A DNA stretch of 64,000 nucleotides from Hyphobacterium sp. CCMP332 (GTDB taxonomy: Bacteria > Pseudomonadota > Alphaproteobacteria > Caulobacterales > Maricaulaceae), in NCBI RefSeq assembly GCF_014323565.1, contig NZ_CP058669.1, positions 1,949,501 to 2,013,500 on the forward strand. The letters run 5' to 3'. Within the stretch, counting starts at the first letter, position 1. Each line of letters begins with the position of its first letter. Made by a program: the position numbers and the translations under genes. The notes under the pieces were generated by a model. It did not search any database, was not told where the DNA came from, and was given only the letters and a program-made list of their open reading frames with translations. Positions 46,844-55,514 of this stretch are shown piece after piece.

Positions 46844-49165
46844 TCAGTAACGGAAGGCGATCGTGCCGGTTACCGTGCGAGGATCGCCATAGAAGGCGGT
46901 CAGCGTGCCTTCAAGGCCCAGTTCCGGGGCATTTGTGGCGTTGTTGACGAAGTCATATCCGGCAACTTTATAGCGTTCATCAGACAGGTTGCGTCCATGA
47001 ACACCGAACTGCCAGCGGCCATCATCTGAATCCCAGACGACGCTGGCATTCCAGAGGGTGAAGGCTTCCTGATCGATTGCCGCAAACGGGATTTCGAACT
47101 GACTGGAGTCACCGCGATAGGACAGCGTGTTGAGCAGGGTCAGCTCGCCCTGACGGACCGGGGTCGTATAGGCCAGCGTCGCAGACGCCGTCATGTCCGG
47201 CGTATTCTGGATCTGGACCTGGTTGGAAATGTCCACACCGAAGGCGTTGATAAAGCTGTCATATTCCCCATCGAGTACACCGACAGCCCAGTTCAGGGCC
47301 AGCGTGTCACCCCGGCCGGTCATGTCATCGGACAGAATGGCAGAGCCTTCATACTCGATACCCTGGATGGTCGCAGCCGCCGCATTGGTGGTCACGCCCG
47401 TGAAGGTATCATTGATGCCGTCGCCATTGGTGTCGACGCCCACCGAACCCGGAATCTGGACGTCCTGATAGTCCATGAAGAAGGCCGCAACGGCGTGACG
47501 ATAGCGGCCATTGTCGAAGCGCCAGCCGACTTCATAGGAATCGACCTCTTCCGGATCGAAGCTCATGAAGCGGAAGACCTCGTCTGCCGTCACGGCACCG
47601 CTATTGTCAAAATCCGGGGCTGCCGATGTCTGGCCACGCGGGTCAAACGAACCGCCCTTGAAGCCCTGGCTGTAGGAGAAATAGACGCTGTTCTGATCGT
47701 TGACGGTAAAGTTCAGCGAGGCCCGCGGGCTGAAATCTGTCCACTCGTTCGAGCCGGTGAAATTTGACGTCGTTGCGATCAGTGTCGGTGTGCCGCCGAA
47801 ATTCTGCGAGAACCCGCCGATATAGGTCCGGCGAAGCACTGTGGAGTTGCGCTGGTCATTCGTATAACGGCCACCGATCGAGGCGCTCACCCAATCATTC
47901 AGATCGAAGCTGACATCTGCGAAGATCGACCAGGTTTCAGTCGAGACATCGCCGAAAGTCTGTGCGTTCAGGCCGGGCAGGTTGATCAGCGCACCCGTAT
48001 TGGCGAGAAGGACGTCAAAGACCGTGCTGGAATTGGCATCCAGATAGTAGAAGCCGGCCACACCGCTGATCCGGTCGCCCTCATAGAGCACCTGGAATTC
48101 TTCGGAGAACTGCTCATTCGTGTAAATGGCCGGAACGTCGAGGTCGCCGCTGGGAAGGCTGTCGAAATCGATCGGCGTGATCGAGTCATCCTCACGGTAG
48201 GAGAGGATATTCCGGAACGTCCAGCGATCATCATGGCGGTATTCGGCCAGGAAGGACCCACCCGATGCTTCCACGCTCTGGCTGACTACATTCAGTCCGG
48301 CGCGGGTATCATAGACATTGTTCAGAACCGGAGCGCCGGAAAGGGCGCCCGGAATCAGGCGATGACCCTGACGCGGGGCCGAATCATCGGTCAGCGTGTC
48401 GGCTGACAGGCGGAAGAACCACTGATCATTCGGCTCGAATTCGGCCGAGGCCCGGAAAGCCAGAACCTGCTTGTTATAATTGTCTTCGCCGGTCGTCAGA
48501 TTGGTGCCGTAGCCGCCGCGGTTGAGGCTGGCAACCGCGCCGCCGACACGGAAAGTGTCGCTGAGCGGCACCGAGCCGGACACGATGGCATCGACCTGCT
48601 CATAGCTGCCGACATTCAGGCGCGCATTGAAGGTCGGGTTTTCTGTGTCCAGACGGCGGGTCACGTATTTTACTGCACCGCCAATCGTGTTGCGGCCGTA
48701 AAGCGTACCCTGCGGTCCGCGCAATACCTCGATGCGTTCCACATCGTAGATGTCCAATACAGCGGCCTGCGGACGGTTGAGATAGACATCATCCAGATAG
48801 AGGCCGACGCCGGATTCAAACCCGGAAACCGGATCCTGCTGACCGACGCCGCGAATGAAAGCCGACAGCGTTGTATTGGTGCCGCGGGACACTTCCAGCG
48901 TGACGTTCGGAGTGGTCTGACCGACATAGGTAATATCCGGCGAACCCTGACGCTCGAGCTGTTCACCGGAAATGGCGGTCACCGACAACGGAACATCCAT
49001 AATCGTTTCTTCGCGGCGGCGCGCTGTCACCGTAATAACGTCCTGCGTCATCGGCGCATCGGCGGAGTCGTCCTGAGCCACGGCCATCGGCGCAGCCAGC
49101 ACCGGCAACATGGACGCGCTGGCCAACAGGGCGGCCAGCCGTGCGGAACGGTTACGTAAAATCAT
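46844..49165 (-). CDS. TonB-dependent outer-membrane receptor
   Basis: A 773-residue receptor. The signal peptide ends near PMAVAQDD. A TonB-box-like segment (QDVITVTARRREE) and plug domain (VPLSVTAISGEQLERQGS, then LRGPQGTLYGRNTIGGAVKYVTR) follow, then a 22-strand barrel ending in an aromatic residue (GTIAFRY). It should import a large or scarce substrate with energy from TonB. AAGGGAGAG precedes the ATG. It is divergent from a TetR-type regulator whose putative operator lies between them. Confidence 0.92.
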   Translation of the reverse strand: MILRNRSARLAALLASASMLPVLAAPMAVAQDDSADAPMTQDVITVTARRREETIMDVPLSVTAISGEQLERQGSPDITYVGQTTPNVTLEVSRGTNTTLSAFIRGVGQQDPVSGFESGVGLYLDDVYLNRPQAAVLDIYDVERIEVLRGPQGTLYGRNTIGGAVKYVTRRLDTENPTFNARLNVGSYEQVDAIVSGSVPLSDTFRVGGAVASLNRGGYGTNLTTGEDNYNKQVLAFRASAEFEPNDQWFFRLSADTLTDDSAPRQGHRLIPGALSGAPVLNNVYDTRAGLNVVSQSVEASGGSFLAEYRHDDRWTFRNILSYREDDSITPIDFDSLPSGDLDVPAIYTNEQFSEEFQVLYEGDRISGVAGFYYLDANSSTVFDVLLANTGALINLPGLNAQTFGDVSTETWSIFADVSFDLNDWVSASIGGRYTNDQRNSTVLRRTYIGGFSQNFGGTPTLIATTSNFTGSNEWTDFSPRASLNFTVNDQNSVYFSYSQGFKGGSFDPRGQTSAAPDFDNSGAVTADEVFRFMSFDPEEVDSYEVGWRFDNGRYRHAVAAFFMDYQDVQIPGSVGVDTNGDGINDTFTGVTTNAAAATIQGIEYEGSAILSDDMTGRGDTLALNWAVGVLDGEYDSFINAFGVDISNQVQIQNTPDMTASATLAYTTPVRQGELTLLNTLSYRGDSSQFEIPFAAIDQEAFTLWNASVVWDSDDGRWQFGVHGRNLSDERYKVAGYDFVNNATNAPELGLEGTLTAFYGDPRTVTGTIAFRY

Positions 49166-49423
49166 AATGCTCTCCCTTTGACCTTGCGGACCCGCCGTTG
49201 CCGGGGTGTCCGGCAAACCAACGCGCCTCTTTTTTAAAGGTCGGTTCCTTTGTGATGGTGCACAACAAATTCAACGCTAGTTGAAATGTCAAATGAAATT
49301 AAATGAACGTTGAAATTAGTTTCCAAACTTGGTCATCTTTGCAACACTGGCCGCCGGTTTGCGGTTCACCTTAAACTGTGTATGGATTTTCCATCATCAA
49401 CCGCACGGGGGGAGACAATCGGG
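49166..49423. promoter_or_regulatory. Divergent promoter region between TonB receptor and TetR gene
   Basis: About 258 bases, markedly A/T-rich in the middle. It holds an inverted repeat at 49270-49285, a second GTTGAAAT half-site at 49309-49316, and the Shine-Dalgarno sequences of both genes. An alternative upstream start of the TetR gene at 49382 lies inside it. Confidence 0.55.
49270..49285. promoter_or_regulatory. Probable TetR-type operator (TTCAAC-N4-GTTGAA)
   Basis: A perfect 6-4-6 inverted repeat. The right half-site extends to GTTGAAAT, and the same 8-mer recurs 29 bp downstream. A matching palindrome lies in front of the acyl-CoA ligase gene. Confidence 0.65.
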
Positions 49424-50077
49424 GTGACACGCGGCGAAAAAACCCGGAAGAAAATCCTTGATTCGGCGGAAAAACTCTTTGCCCGGCGGGGGTATCACGG
49501 CGTTACGATCCGTCAGATCACAAAGGATGCCGGTGTCGATACGGCGCTCGCGAATTACCATTTCGGAACCAAGCGAAATCTGTTCGACGCGGTGCTGCTG
49601 CGGCGCGCCGAAGAGCTCAACAAGGTTCGTCTGGAAAAACTCGAAGAGATCGAATCGGCCGCAGAGAACGGTGTCGCCAGCCTTGAAGACATTATCGATG
49701 CCTTCTCTCATCCGCTGCTCGACCGGTCCGAACGCGGCGGGCCAGGCTGGAAAAGCTATTTTGCCCTGATCGCCCAGATCAACAACTCACCGGAATGGGG
49801 CGGCAAGTTGATGACGGAATATTTCGACCCACTGGTGCGACGCTTCATTGCGGCCCTGCAACGCGCCCTGCCCGATGCGCGGGAAGAAGATCTCTACTGG
49901 AGCTATCATTTCTTCTCTGGCGCGCTGGTGCTCACCTATGCCGAAACCGGCCGGATCGATAATCTCTCGGACGGCAAGGTCCATTCCAGTGATCTTGATG
50001 CTGTGCAGTTGCGTATGCCGCCCTTTATTGCGGCCGGTTTCCGGCGCTTGTGCGCACCGGAGCCCACGAAAAACTGA
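49424..50077 (+). CDS. TetR/AcrR family transcriptional regulator
   Basis: A 217-residue repressor. The N-terminal HTH (KILDSAEKLFARRGYHGVTIRQITKDAGVDTALANYHFGTKRNLF) is canonical TetR. The C-terminal ligand-binding domain (FFSGALVLTYAE) suggests a CoA or aromatic ligand as in related acyl-CoA regulons, but this is not proved. The best start is the GTG at 49424, with GGGGGGAG nine bases upstream; ATGs at 49310 and 49382 are in frame but lack a good site. It probably controls the divergent receptor and the downstream ligase. Confidence 0.85.
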   Translation: MTRGEKTRKKILDSAEKLFARRGYHGVTIRQITKDAGVDTALANYHFGTKRNLFDAVLLRRAEELNKVRLEKLEEIESAAENGVASLEDIIDAFSHPLLDRSERGGPGWKSYFALIAQINNSPEWGGKLMTEYFDPLVRRFIAALQRALPDAREEDLYWSYHFFSGALVLTYAETGRIDNLSDGKVHSSDLDAVQLRMPPFIAAGFRRLCAPEPTKN

Positions 50078-50085
50078 GCGGCTAG

Positions 50086-50105
50086 ATTTCAACACTTGTC
50101 GAAAT
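50086..50105. promoter_or_regulatory. Second copy of the TetR-type operator before the ligase gene
   Basis: ATTTCAAC-ACTT-GTCGAAAT is an 8-4-8 palindrome with one mismatch. It shares the half-site and spacing of the operator in the receptor/TetR region. It begins 9 bases after the TetR stop and 66 bases before the ligase ATG. Confidence 0.65.
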
Positions 50106-50170
50106 TAAGTTGACGGACGCGCATTCCTCGGCTCAGTTTCCGGTCCTCCGAGACTGATCCGAAGGTGCAA

Positions 50171-51724
50171 ATGCAGCGCGGCCTGACCTCTCCTCCTCCG
50201 CTTTTTCCGGAAATATTGCAGCTGAACGCGAAATGGCGCGGGACAGCGCCTGCACTGGTGGCCGGGAATGAAACGCTGAGCTGGATTGATTTCGAGCAGC
50301 AGACAAATGCGATAGCCAATGGTCTTCTGGAAACCGGCCTCAAATCCGGTGATGCGATCGCACTGGTCATGTCCAACAGCATCGACATGGCGCTTGTCAT
50401 CGCCGCTGCGATGAAGGCCGGGCTGGTCACCGCCCCTCTGAACACCAGCGTTCTGCCTGGGGCCATGCTGGCCATGATCGCGGACTCGCAAGCCCGGGCG
50501 ATTATTGCATCCGCCCACTTCCGCAATGCGCTCGAGACGGCCGCAGCGGCAAGCGCCTCATCCCTGCCCGCCATCCGGATCGTCCAGGCCGGAGAGGCAG
50601 ACGGCTGGCAAAGCCTGAAAGACGTTCGCACGCATGCCCGCACCTCGCCGCCGGGCGTGTGTGTAGACCGCGATCACCCGTTGAACATTATCTATTCCTC
50701 CGGCACGACCGGACAGCCCAAAGGCATCCTCCACACTCATGGAACGCGGCTCGACTGGGCTTATGATCTGGCGATTGCCCTGCGCTATCATTCCGGCGCG
50801 CGCACCCTCGTCACGCTCGGCCTGTATTCGAATATCAGCTGGGTCATGATGCTGTGCACGTGGCTGTGCGGCGGCACGATTTTCATTCGCGACACATTTT
50901 CCGCCAGCGATGTACTGGATCAGGTCTCGCATCACCGCATCACCCATACGGCGATGGTGCCGATACAGTATCAGCGCATTCTCGACGACCCGGCTTTCAA
51001 TCCTGAAAAGCTGAGCTCCCTGCAAAATGTCATGTCCTGCGGATCTCCGCTTCTGGCCCATACCAAGTCGGCCTGGCTGGAAATCTGCCCCGGCATTATC
51101 GAGCTATACGGTCTCACCGAAGGCCTGATCACGACGCTGGATCCGGAAGATGCGCCGGGCCGCCTGGCATCCGTTGGCAAACCGGTGCCCGGAACGGATA
51201 TCCGCATTCTCGATGATGACGACAAGGACTGTGCGCCCGGCATTGCCGGTGAAGTTGTGGGACGCGGCCGCATTGCGATGCCCGGCTATCACAACCGTCC
51301 CGACGCCACATCGGACGCCACATGGATGGATGAGCAAGGCGAGGCCTGGCTCCGGACAGGCGATATCGGCAAGCTGGATGCGGACGGCTTCCTCTATATC
51401 GTGGATCGCAAGAAAGACATGATCGTCTCGGGCGGTCAGAACATTTTTCCCAAGGACATCGAAGAGGTCCTGATCGCCCATGACGACGTCGCGGATGTCG
51501 CCGTGATCGGCGTTCCCGATGACATCTGGGGCGAAACGCCGGTCGCGGTCATCGTCGCAATCCCCGGCGCCGCGCCCGACCTGGAAGAGCTCATTGATTG
51601 GGCCAATGCGCGTCTGGGCAAACAGCAACGCATTCGCGGCGCTCACCTCATTGACGAGCTTCCGCGCAACGCCAATGGCAAGGTGTTGAAGCGGGAATTG
51701 CGGACCCGGTATTCCGGTAGCTGA
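50171..51724 (+). CDS. Acyl-CoA ligase (AMP-dependent synthetase) of the TetR regulon
   Basis: A 517-residue adenylate-forming ligase. The P-loop is IYSSGTTGQPKGILHTHG. ELYGLTEGLITTLDPED and WLRTGDIGKLDADGFLYIVDRKKDMIVSGGQNIFPKDIEEVL follow, and the C-terminal lysine is in RNANGKVLKREL. It should activate a free acid from the imported substrate to its CoA ester. The ATG at 50171 has GAAGG 5 bases upstream; a GTG at 50165 is also in frame. It follows the TetR gene and is preceded by the second operator. Confidence 0.87.
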   Translation: MQRGLTSPPPLFPEILQLNAKWRGTAPALVAGNETLSWIDFEQQTNAIANGLLETGLKSGDAIALVMSNSIDMALVIAAAMKAGLVTAPLNTSVLPGAMLAMIADSQARAIIASAHFRNALETAAAASASSLPAIRIVQAGEADGWQSLKDVRTHARTSPPGVCVDRDHPLNIIYSSGTTGQPKGILHTHGTRLDWAYDLAIALRYHSGARTLVTLGLYSNISWVMMLCTWLCGGTIFIRDTFSASDVLDQVSHHRITHTAMVPIQYQRILDDPAFNPEKLSSLQNVMSCGSPLLAHTKSAWLEICPGIIELYGLTEGLITTLDPEDAPGRLASVGKPVPGTDIRILDDDDKDCAPGIAGEVVGRGRIAMPGYHNRPDATSDATWMDEQGEAWLRTGDIGKLDADGFLYIVDRKKDMIVSGGQNIFPKDIEEVLIAHDDVADVAVIGVPDDIWGETPVAVIVAIPGAAPDLEELIDWANARLGKQQRIRGAHLIDELPRNANGKVLKRELRTRYSGS

Positions 51725-51732
51725 CCGGATTT

Positions 51733-52848
51733 TCAGGGTAGCGGCTTTGTCTGATAAAGCCTGATCTTTATCCCGCCATGATCCACCGGCCGGGAAGGGG
51801 CGCCGAAAGGCAGGCGGGTGGCCCGCGCCAGCTTGTCCTCGCTGGTGATCAGCCCGACGCGCCAGCCCGCAAACCGCGATCTGAGGCTCTGACCTAGATC
51901 ATGATAGACGCTGTATAACGCCTTCAGATTGCCAATCCGCGCACCATAGGGCGGATTGACGATCAGAAGACCCGGCGGCCCGTCCGGCGGTTCGATGTCG
52001 GCCACGCTCTTTTGCTGAAACGCCGTCCATGCGGAGACACCGGCGCGCGCGGCATTGGCCTCGCTGGAACGGATTGCGCCCGCATCCCGGTCAGAGCCGG
52101 AAAAGCAAATGTCCGGAACCGAATGTTGTGTGGCCTGTTTCAGGGCTCGCCATCGCCCGTCATCAAATCCGGCAAGTTGTTCGAAGGCAAAGGTACGGCC
52201 CCGTCCCGGCTGAAGGCCGGCGGCCATCTCGGCAGCCTCGATCACGAAAGTCCCCGACCCGCACATCGGATCACAGACCGGTTCCTTGCCTGTATAGCCA
52301 CACTGGCGCAGGATAAGTGCGGCCAGCGTCTCGCGCATCGGCGCTTTGGCGACGGCCTCCTTGAAGCCGCGCCGGTGCAGCAACTCGCCCGAGGTATCGA
52401 TGCTGATCGTGCAGACATTGTCGTCAATTCGCGCCAGAATTCGCAAATCGGCATCCCTGGAAACCGGCGCGCCGAATGTCTCGGCTATCGCCGTTTCAAT
52501 CCGTTGGGCAATGGCCCCCGCATGATAGAGCTTCGATTTCCGGGCCGAGGCATCGACCCTGACCGGCACATCAGACCGCAGAAAGCCACCCCATTCGATG
52601 GCCCGTGCCCGTTTGTCCAGCTGCGCCAGATGAACGACGCGAAATTCGGCGATACGGGCCAGAACACGGCTGACACCCCGGATTTCGAGATTGGCGCGCC
52701 AGACATCCGGCCAGCCCCCCTCAAAGGTGACGCCACCCGGTGTGATCTGCGGATCCGGAAATCTCTTTTCGCGCAATTCGTCGGCCAGAACCGGCTCAAG
52801 CCCCGGCGGTACGGTCAGGAAGATTTCGAAGCGTTCAGCCATTGTCAT
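51733..52848 (-). CDS. THUMP-domain rRNA methyltransferase (RlmL/RlmK-like)
   Basis: A 371-residue SAM-dependent RNA methyltransferase. An N-terminal THUMP domain (VTFEGGWPDVWRANLEIRGVSRVLARI) precedes the Rossmann methyltransferase with CDPMCGSGTFVIEAAEMA and the catalytic LIVNPPYGARIG motif. It corresponds to the N-terminal half of E. coli RlmKL (m2G2445). An inner ATG six bases in is also possible. Confidence 0.87.
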   Translation of the reverse strand: MTMAERFEIFLTVPPGLEPVLADELREKRFPDPQITPGGVTFEGGWPDVWRANLEIRGVSRVLARIAEFRVVHLAQLDKRARAIEWGGFLRSDVPVRVDASARKSKLYHAGAIAQRIETAIAETFGAPVSRDADLRILARIDDNVCTISIDTSGELLHRRGFKEAVAKAPMRETLAALILRQCGYTGKEPVCDPMCGSGTFVIEAAEMAAGLQPGRGRTFAFEQLAGFDDGRWRALKQATQHSVPDICFSGSDRDAGAIRSSEANAARAGVSAWTAFQQKSVADIEPPDGPPGLLIVNPPYGARIGNLKALYSVYHDLGQSLRSRFAGWRVGLITSEDKLARATRLPFGAPSRPVDHGGIKIRLYQTKPLP

Positions 52849-52941
52849 CCAACCGCTATAGACGGGAAATCCGGCCGGATCGATTCCCGGCCAGCAGACA
52901 GGTGAGCTATTGCAAAAAGTCAGAAGTCTTCTGCAGCGCGC

Positions 52942-53538
52942 TCAGTCGACCCGCATCAAGTCAAGCCGTTCGCGCCAATGGACCCGGCACAGCGAGACAT
53001 AGTCCGATTTCGCGACCCCGACCTGCTCACCTTCGGAGACCGCACCGCCAGCAGAATCCTGCCGTAAATTCATTGTTGCCTTGCGCCCGCAATGACAGAT
53101 CGTGCGCGCCTCGCGAAGGTCATCGGCAATCGCCAGGAGCTCAGCAGCCCCTTCAAACAGCTCGCCCTGAAAATCGGTGCGCAAGCCGTAACACAATACC
53201 GGTATGCCGAGATCATCTCCGACCCTCGCCAATTGCCAGACATGGTCCTTCGACAGGAATTGCGCCTCATCGACAAAGACGGCATTCAGGGGACCCTCCG
53301 CTTTCCGCCGCGCGATCGCGTCAAGCATATCCGTCTCGGCGCGGAAAATATGCGCTGGCGCGCGCAGGCCGATGCGGGATTCAATCTCCCCCATCCGGGC
53401 GTCCGGATCGCTGGCATGATGGCCGGACGTCCACAACATGACCGACATGCCGCATTCGCCGTAATTGTGCGCAGCTTGCAGCAATATTGCCGATTTCCCG
53501 GCATTCATGGCGCTGTAGGTAAAGTAGAGCTTCGACAT
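52942..53538 (-). CDS. tdk: Thymidine kinase (type II)
   Basis: A 198-residue thymidine kinase of the TK1/bacterial family. The P-loop is SAMNAGKSAILLQ, the DEAQF motif is VFVDEAQFLSKDHV, and VLCYGLRTDFQGELF is the lasso loop. Zinc cysteines are present (TICHCGRKAT), plus a C-terminal SLCRVHW. It phosphorylates thymidine in salvage. The ATG at 53538 gives the usual family length; the longer frame does not. Confidence 0.93.
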   Translation of the reverse strand: MSKLYFTYSAMNAGKSAILLQAAHNYGECGMSVMLWTSGHHASDPDARMGEIESRIGLRAPAHIFRAETDMLDAIARRKAEGPLNAVFVDEAQFLSKDHVWQLARVGDDLGIPVLCYGLRTDFQGELFEGAAELLAIADDLREARTICHCGRKATMNLRQDSAGGAVSEGEQVGVAKSDYVSLCRVHWRERLDLMRVD

Positions 53539-53595
53539 TCTGGCTGGATAGCTTGATTCCGGATTTCGTCTACTGCGCGGCAAGCGCGTCCATGC

Positions 53596-54267
53596 CTAAA
53601 AGGGCACCGGACTTTCAACGTAGACAATTTTACCGCTGACCGGGTGAGCAAATTCGAGCGATTGCGAATGCAGACAGAGCCGGTCGCGCGCTGCCAAAGC
53701 CGCGTTCGGGGCATAGAGATTGTCGCCGAGAATGGGATGGCCCAGATACGCCATATGCACGCGTAATTGGTGGCTCCGCCCGGTCAGTGGCGTCAGGCGC
53801 ATCCGCGTCGACTCTGCCCCGGTCTCCAGCGCGGTCCAGTCCGTAATCGCCCGGCGGCCATTGATCGGGTCGATATGCTGTTTTGGCCGGTTCGGCCAAT
53901 CCGTCATCAGGGGTTGGTCCACGCGCCCTTCCGCTTCCGCGACTCGCCCCCAGACCAGCGCAATATAGACTTTCCGTGTTGCGCGTTGCTCGAACTGGCG
54001 GCTGACCCGGGCCTGCGCCTCCAGCGTCAAGCCCATGACGATCACACCGGATGTATCCATATCGAGCCGGTGGATGATGCGGGCGGTTGGAAAATCAACC
54101 CGCGCCCGCTTTTCCAGACAATCTGCCCGCTCGGGCTGATTGCCCGGCACGGTCAACAGACCGCTTGGCTTATCGAGCACCAGAATATGATCGTCGGCAA
54201 ACAGGACCGGAAGAGGTCCCGGTGCGGGCGGTGAATAGACAAAGGGGCGCGGAGGGGCCGGTGAAAT
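53596..54267 (-). CDS. rluA: RluA-type 23S/tRNA pseudouridine synthase, apparent AUU start
   Basis: A 223-residue pseudouridine synthase. The catalytic aspartate is in HRLDMDTSGV. GRSHQLRVHMAYLGHPILGD and KPSGLLTVPG match RluA (23S U746 and tRNA U32). The N-terminal FVYSPPAPGPLPVLFADDHILVLDK is clearly homologous to RluA but lies upstream of the first usable GTG (54180). In this frame there is no ATG, GTG or TTG above that up to a TGA. An ATT at 54267 has AGGAG 8 bases upstream and fits the family length (E. coli RluA 219 residues). I infer AUU initiation. Confidence 0.8.
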   Translation of the reverse strand: MSPAPPRPFVYSPPAPGPLPVLFADDHILVLDKPSGLLTVPGNQPERADCLEKRARVDFPTARIIHRLDMDTSGVIVMGLTLEAQARVSRQFEQRATRKVYIALVWGRVAEAEGRVDQPLMTDWPNRPKQHIDPINGRRAITDWTALETGAESTRMRLTPLTGRSHQLRVHMAYLGHPILGDNLYAPNAALAARDRLCLHSQSLEFAHPVSGKIVYVESPVPF

Positions 54268-54275
54268 GCTTGAAT

Positions 54276-54280
54276 CTCCT
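54276..54280 (-). promoter_or_regulatory. Shine-Dalgarno that decides the rluA start
   Basis: On the minus strand AGGAG is followed by 8 bases and then ATT. No other start codon lies at a usable distance, which supports an AUU start. Confidence 0.55.
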
Positions 54281-54299
54281 GAAGTGGAGGGTGAATATC

Positions 54300-54434
54300 A
54301 TGTCTATCAAAACCGAGCGCCCGAACGCTGTCATCCTCGCGCGGCAGGTGCGGGTTTTCCTCTCGCCCCTCCCCGGCCGATTGCTGGCGACACCACTGAT
54401 CGCGGCATTGTGCGCGCCAGACACCTTGTCGTGA
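54300..54434 (+). CDS. Possible 44-residue small protein upstream of moaA
   Basis: ATG with GGAGGG 8 bases upstream opens a frame of 44 residues (MSIKTERPNAVILARQ... to APDTLS) ending 60 bases before the moaA start. It is basic with one moderately hydrophobic stretch and matches nothing I recognise. Its good Shine-Dalgarno and clean stop favour translation, possibly as a leader peptide. A real function is unproven. Confidence 0.35.
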   Translation: MSIKTERPNAVILARQVRVFLSPLPGRLLATPLIAALCAPDTLS

Positions 54435-54459
54435 CTGGATACCCAACGCAGACTGGATA
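54433..54459 (+). repeat. Direct repeat GACTGGATA in the moaA leader
   Basis: The 9-mer GACTGGATA occurs twice (54433-54441 and 54451-54459) with an 18-bp period, 36 bases upstream of moaA. It could be a regulator site; no known motif is matched. Confidence 0.35.
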
Positions 54460-54494
54460 TATGGCAAGCCATGAGATGAACCAACGGAGTTGTT

Positions 54495-55514
54495 TTGGAC
54501 CGCACAAGTCACATTGGTGAAAAGCCGAAACTGATCGACCAGTTTGGACGGCAGATCACCTATCTGCGCCTGTCCGTCACCGACCGCTGCGATTTACGCT
54601 GTGTGTATTGCATGAAGGCGCGACCGGACTTCCTGCCCAAGCCGGATTTGCTGACGCTGGAGGAACTGACCGTTCTGTGTGACGCCTTCATCGCGCGCGG
54701 TGTGACCAAAATCCGTCTCACGGGCGGCGAACCGCTGGTGCGCAGGGACATCCTCACCCTGATCGAGAATCTGGGTGCCCGGATCGGCAAACCCGGCCTG
54801 AAAGAGTTGTGCCTGACCACCAACGCCACCCAGCTTCCGAAATATGCGGGCCGGCTGGCAGCGGCCGGCATCAAACGCCTCAATGTCTCGCTGGATACGC
54901 TCGACCCGGATGTCTTCAGCCAGCTCACACGCGGTGGCAAGGTCGAACAGACACTGGCCGGGATCGCCGCTGCGAAGGCCGCAGGGCTTCACGTCAAGAT
55001 CAACGCCGTCACCCTGAAAGACCGGAATGACGCTCACTTGCCTGATCTCATCCGCTGGGCCCATGATGAAGGCCATGATGTCTCCCTGATCGAGGTCATG
55101 CCGGTCGGCGAAATCGGCGCGGATCGCTCTGCCCAGTTTGTTTCACTCCTCGATATACGTCAGCAATTCGAAAGCCATTGGACGCTCACCGACCTGCCCG
55201 ATGATACCGGCGGCCCGTCCCGCTATGTCCGCATCGAGGAAACCGGCGGCCGTCTGGGCTTCATCTCGCCGCTGACCGGGAATTTCTGCGCCGGCTGCAA
55301 CCGTGTCCGCATGACCTGTACGGGCGAGCTTTTCATGTGCCTTGGTCAGAACGGCTCGGTGGACCTGAAAGCGGCCATGCGTGACGGCGGCCCTGATGCT
55401 GTTGACCGGGCGCTCGACCGGGCCATGGCCACCAAACCCCTGCAGCATGAATTTGACGTCTCGCCCGGGGCGAAGTCGACTGTAGCGCGCGATATGGCGC
55501 GGACCGGAGGATGA
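54495..55514 (+). CDS. moaA: GTP 3',8-cyclase (molybdenum cofactor biosynthesis)
   Basis: A 339-residue radical SAM enzyme that turns GTP into 3',8-cyclo-GTP. The radical SAM cluster motif is CDLRCVYC (after YLRLSVTDR), the second cluster cysteines are in FCAGCNRVRMTCTGELFMC, and the C-terminus ends in GG as in most MoaA. The start is TTG at 54495 with GGAG upstream; ILVAS-like alternatives are absent. It overlaps moaD by 4 bases and heads the Moco operon. Confidence 0.93.
   Translation: MDRTSHIGEKPKLIDQFGRQITYLRLSVTDRCDLRCVYCMKARPDFLPKPDLLTLEELTVLCDAFIARGVTKIRLTGGEPLVRRDILTLIENLGARIGKPGLKELCLTTNATQLPKYAGRLAAAGIKRLNVSLDTLDPDVFSQLTRGGKVEQTLAGIAAAKAAGLHVKINAVTLKDRNDAHLPDLIRWAHDEGHDVSLIEVMPVGEIGADRSAQFVSLLDIRQQFESHWTLTDLPDDTGGPSRYVRIEETGGRLGFISPLTGNFCAGCNRVRMTCTGELFMCLGQNGSVDLKAAMRDGGPDAVDRALDRAMATKPLQHEFDVSPGAKSTVARDMARTGG

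Noticed and set aside
54087-54299. Longer plus-strand frame that ends at 54434
   Set aside because: Its first part is antisense to rluA. Only the last 44 codons, after a good Shine-Dalgarno, are credible.
54268-54494. Moco riboswitch before moaA
   Set aside because: I could not find the conserved paired elements and GNRA-like helices expected; the region holds a small ORF and a simple direct repeat instead.
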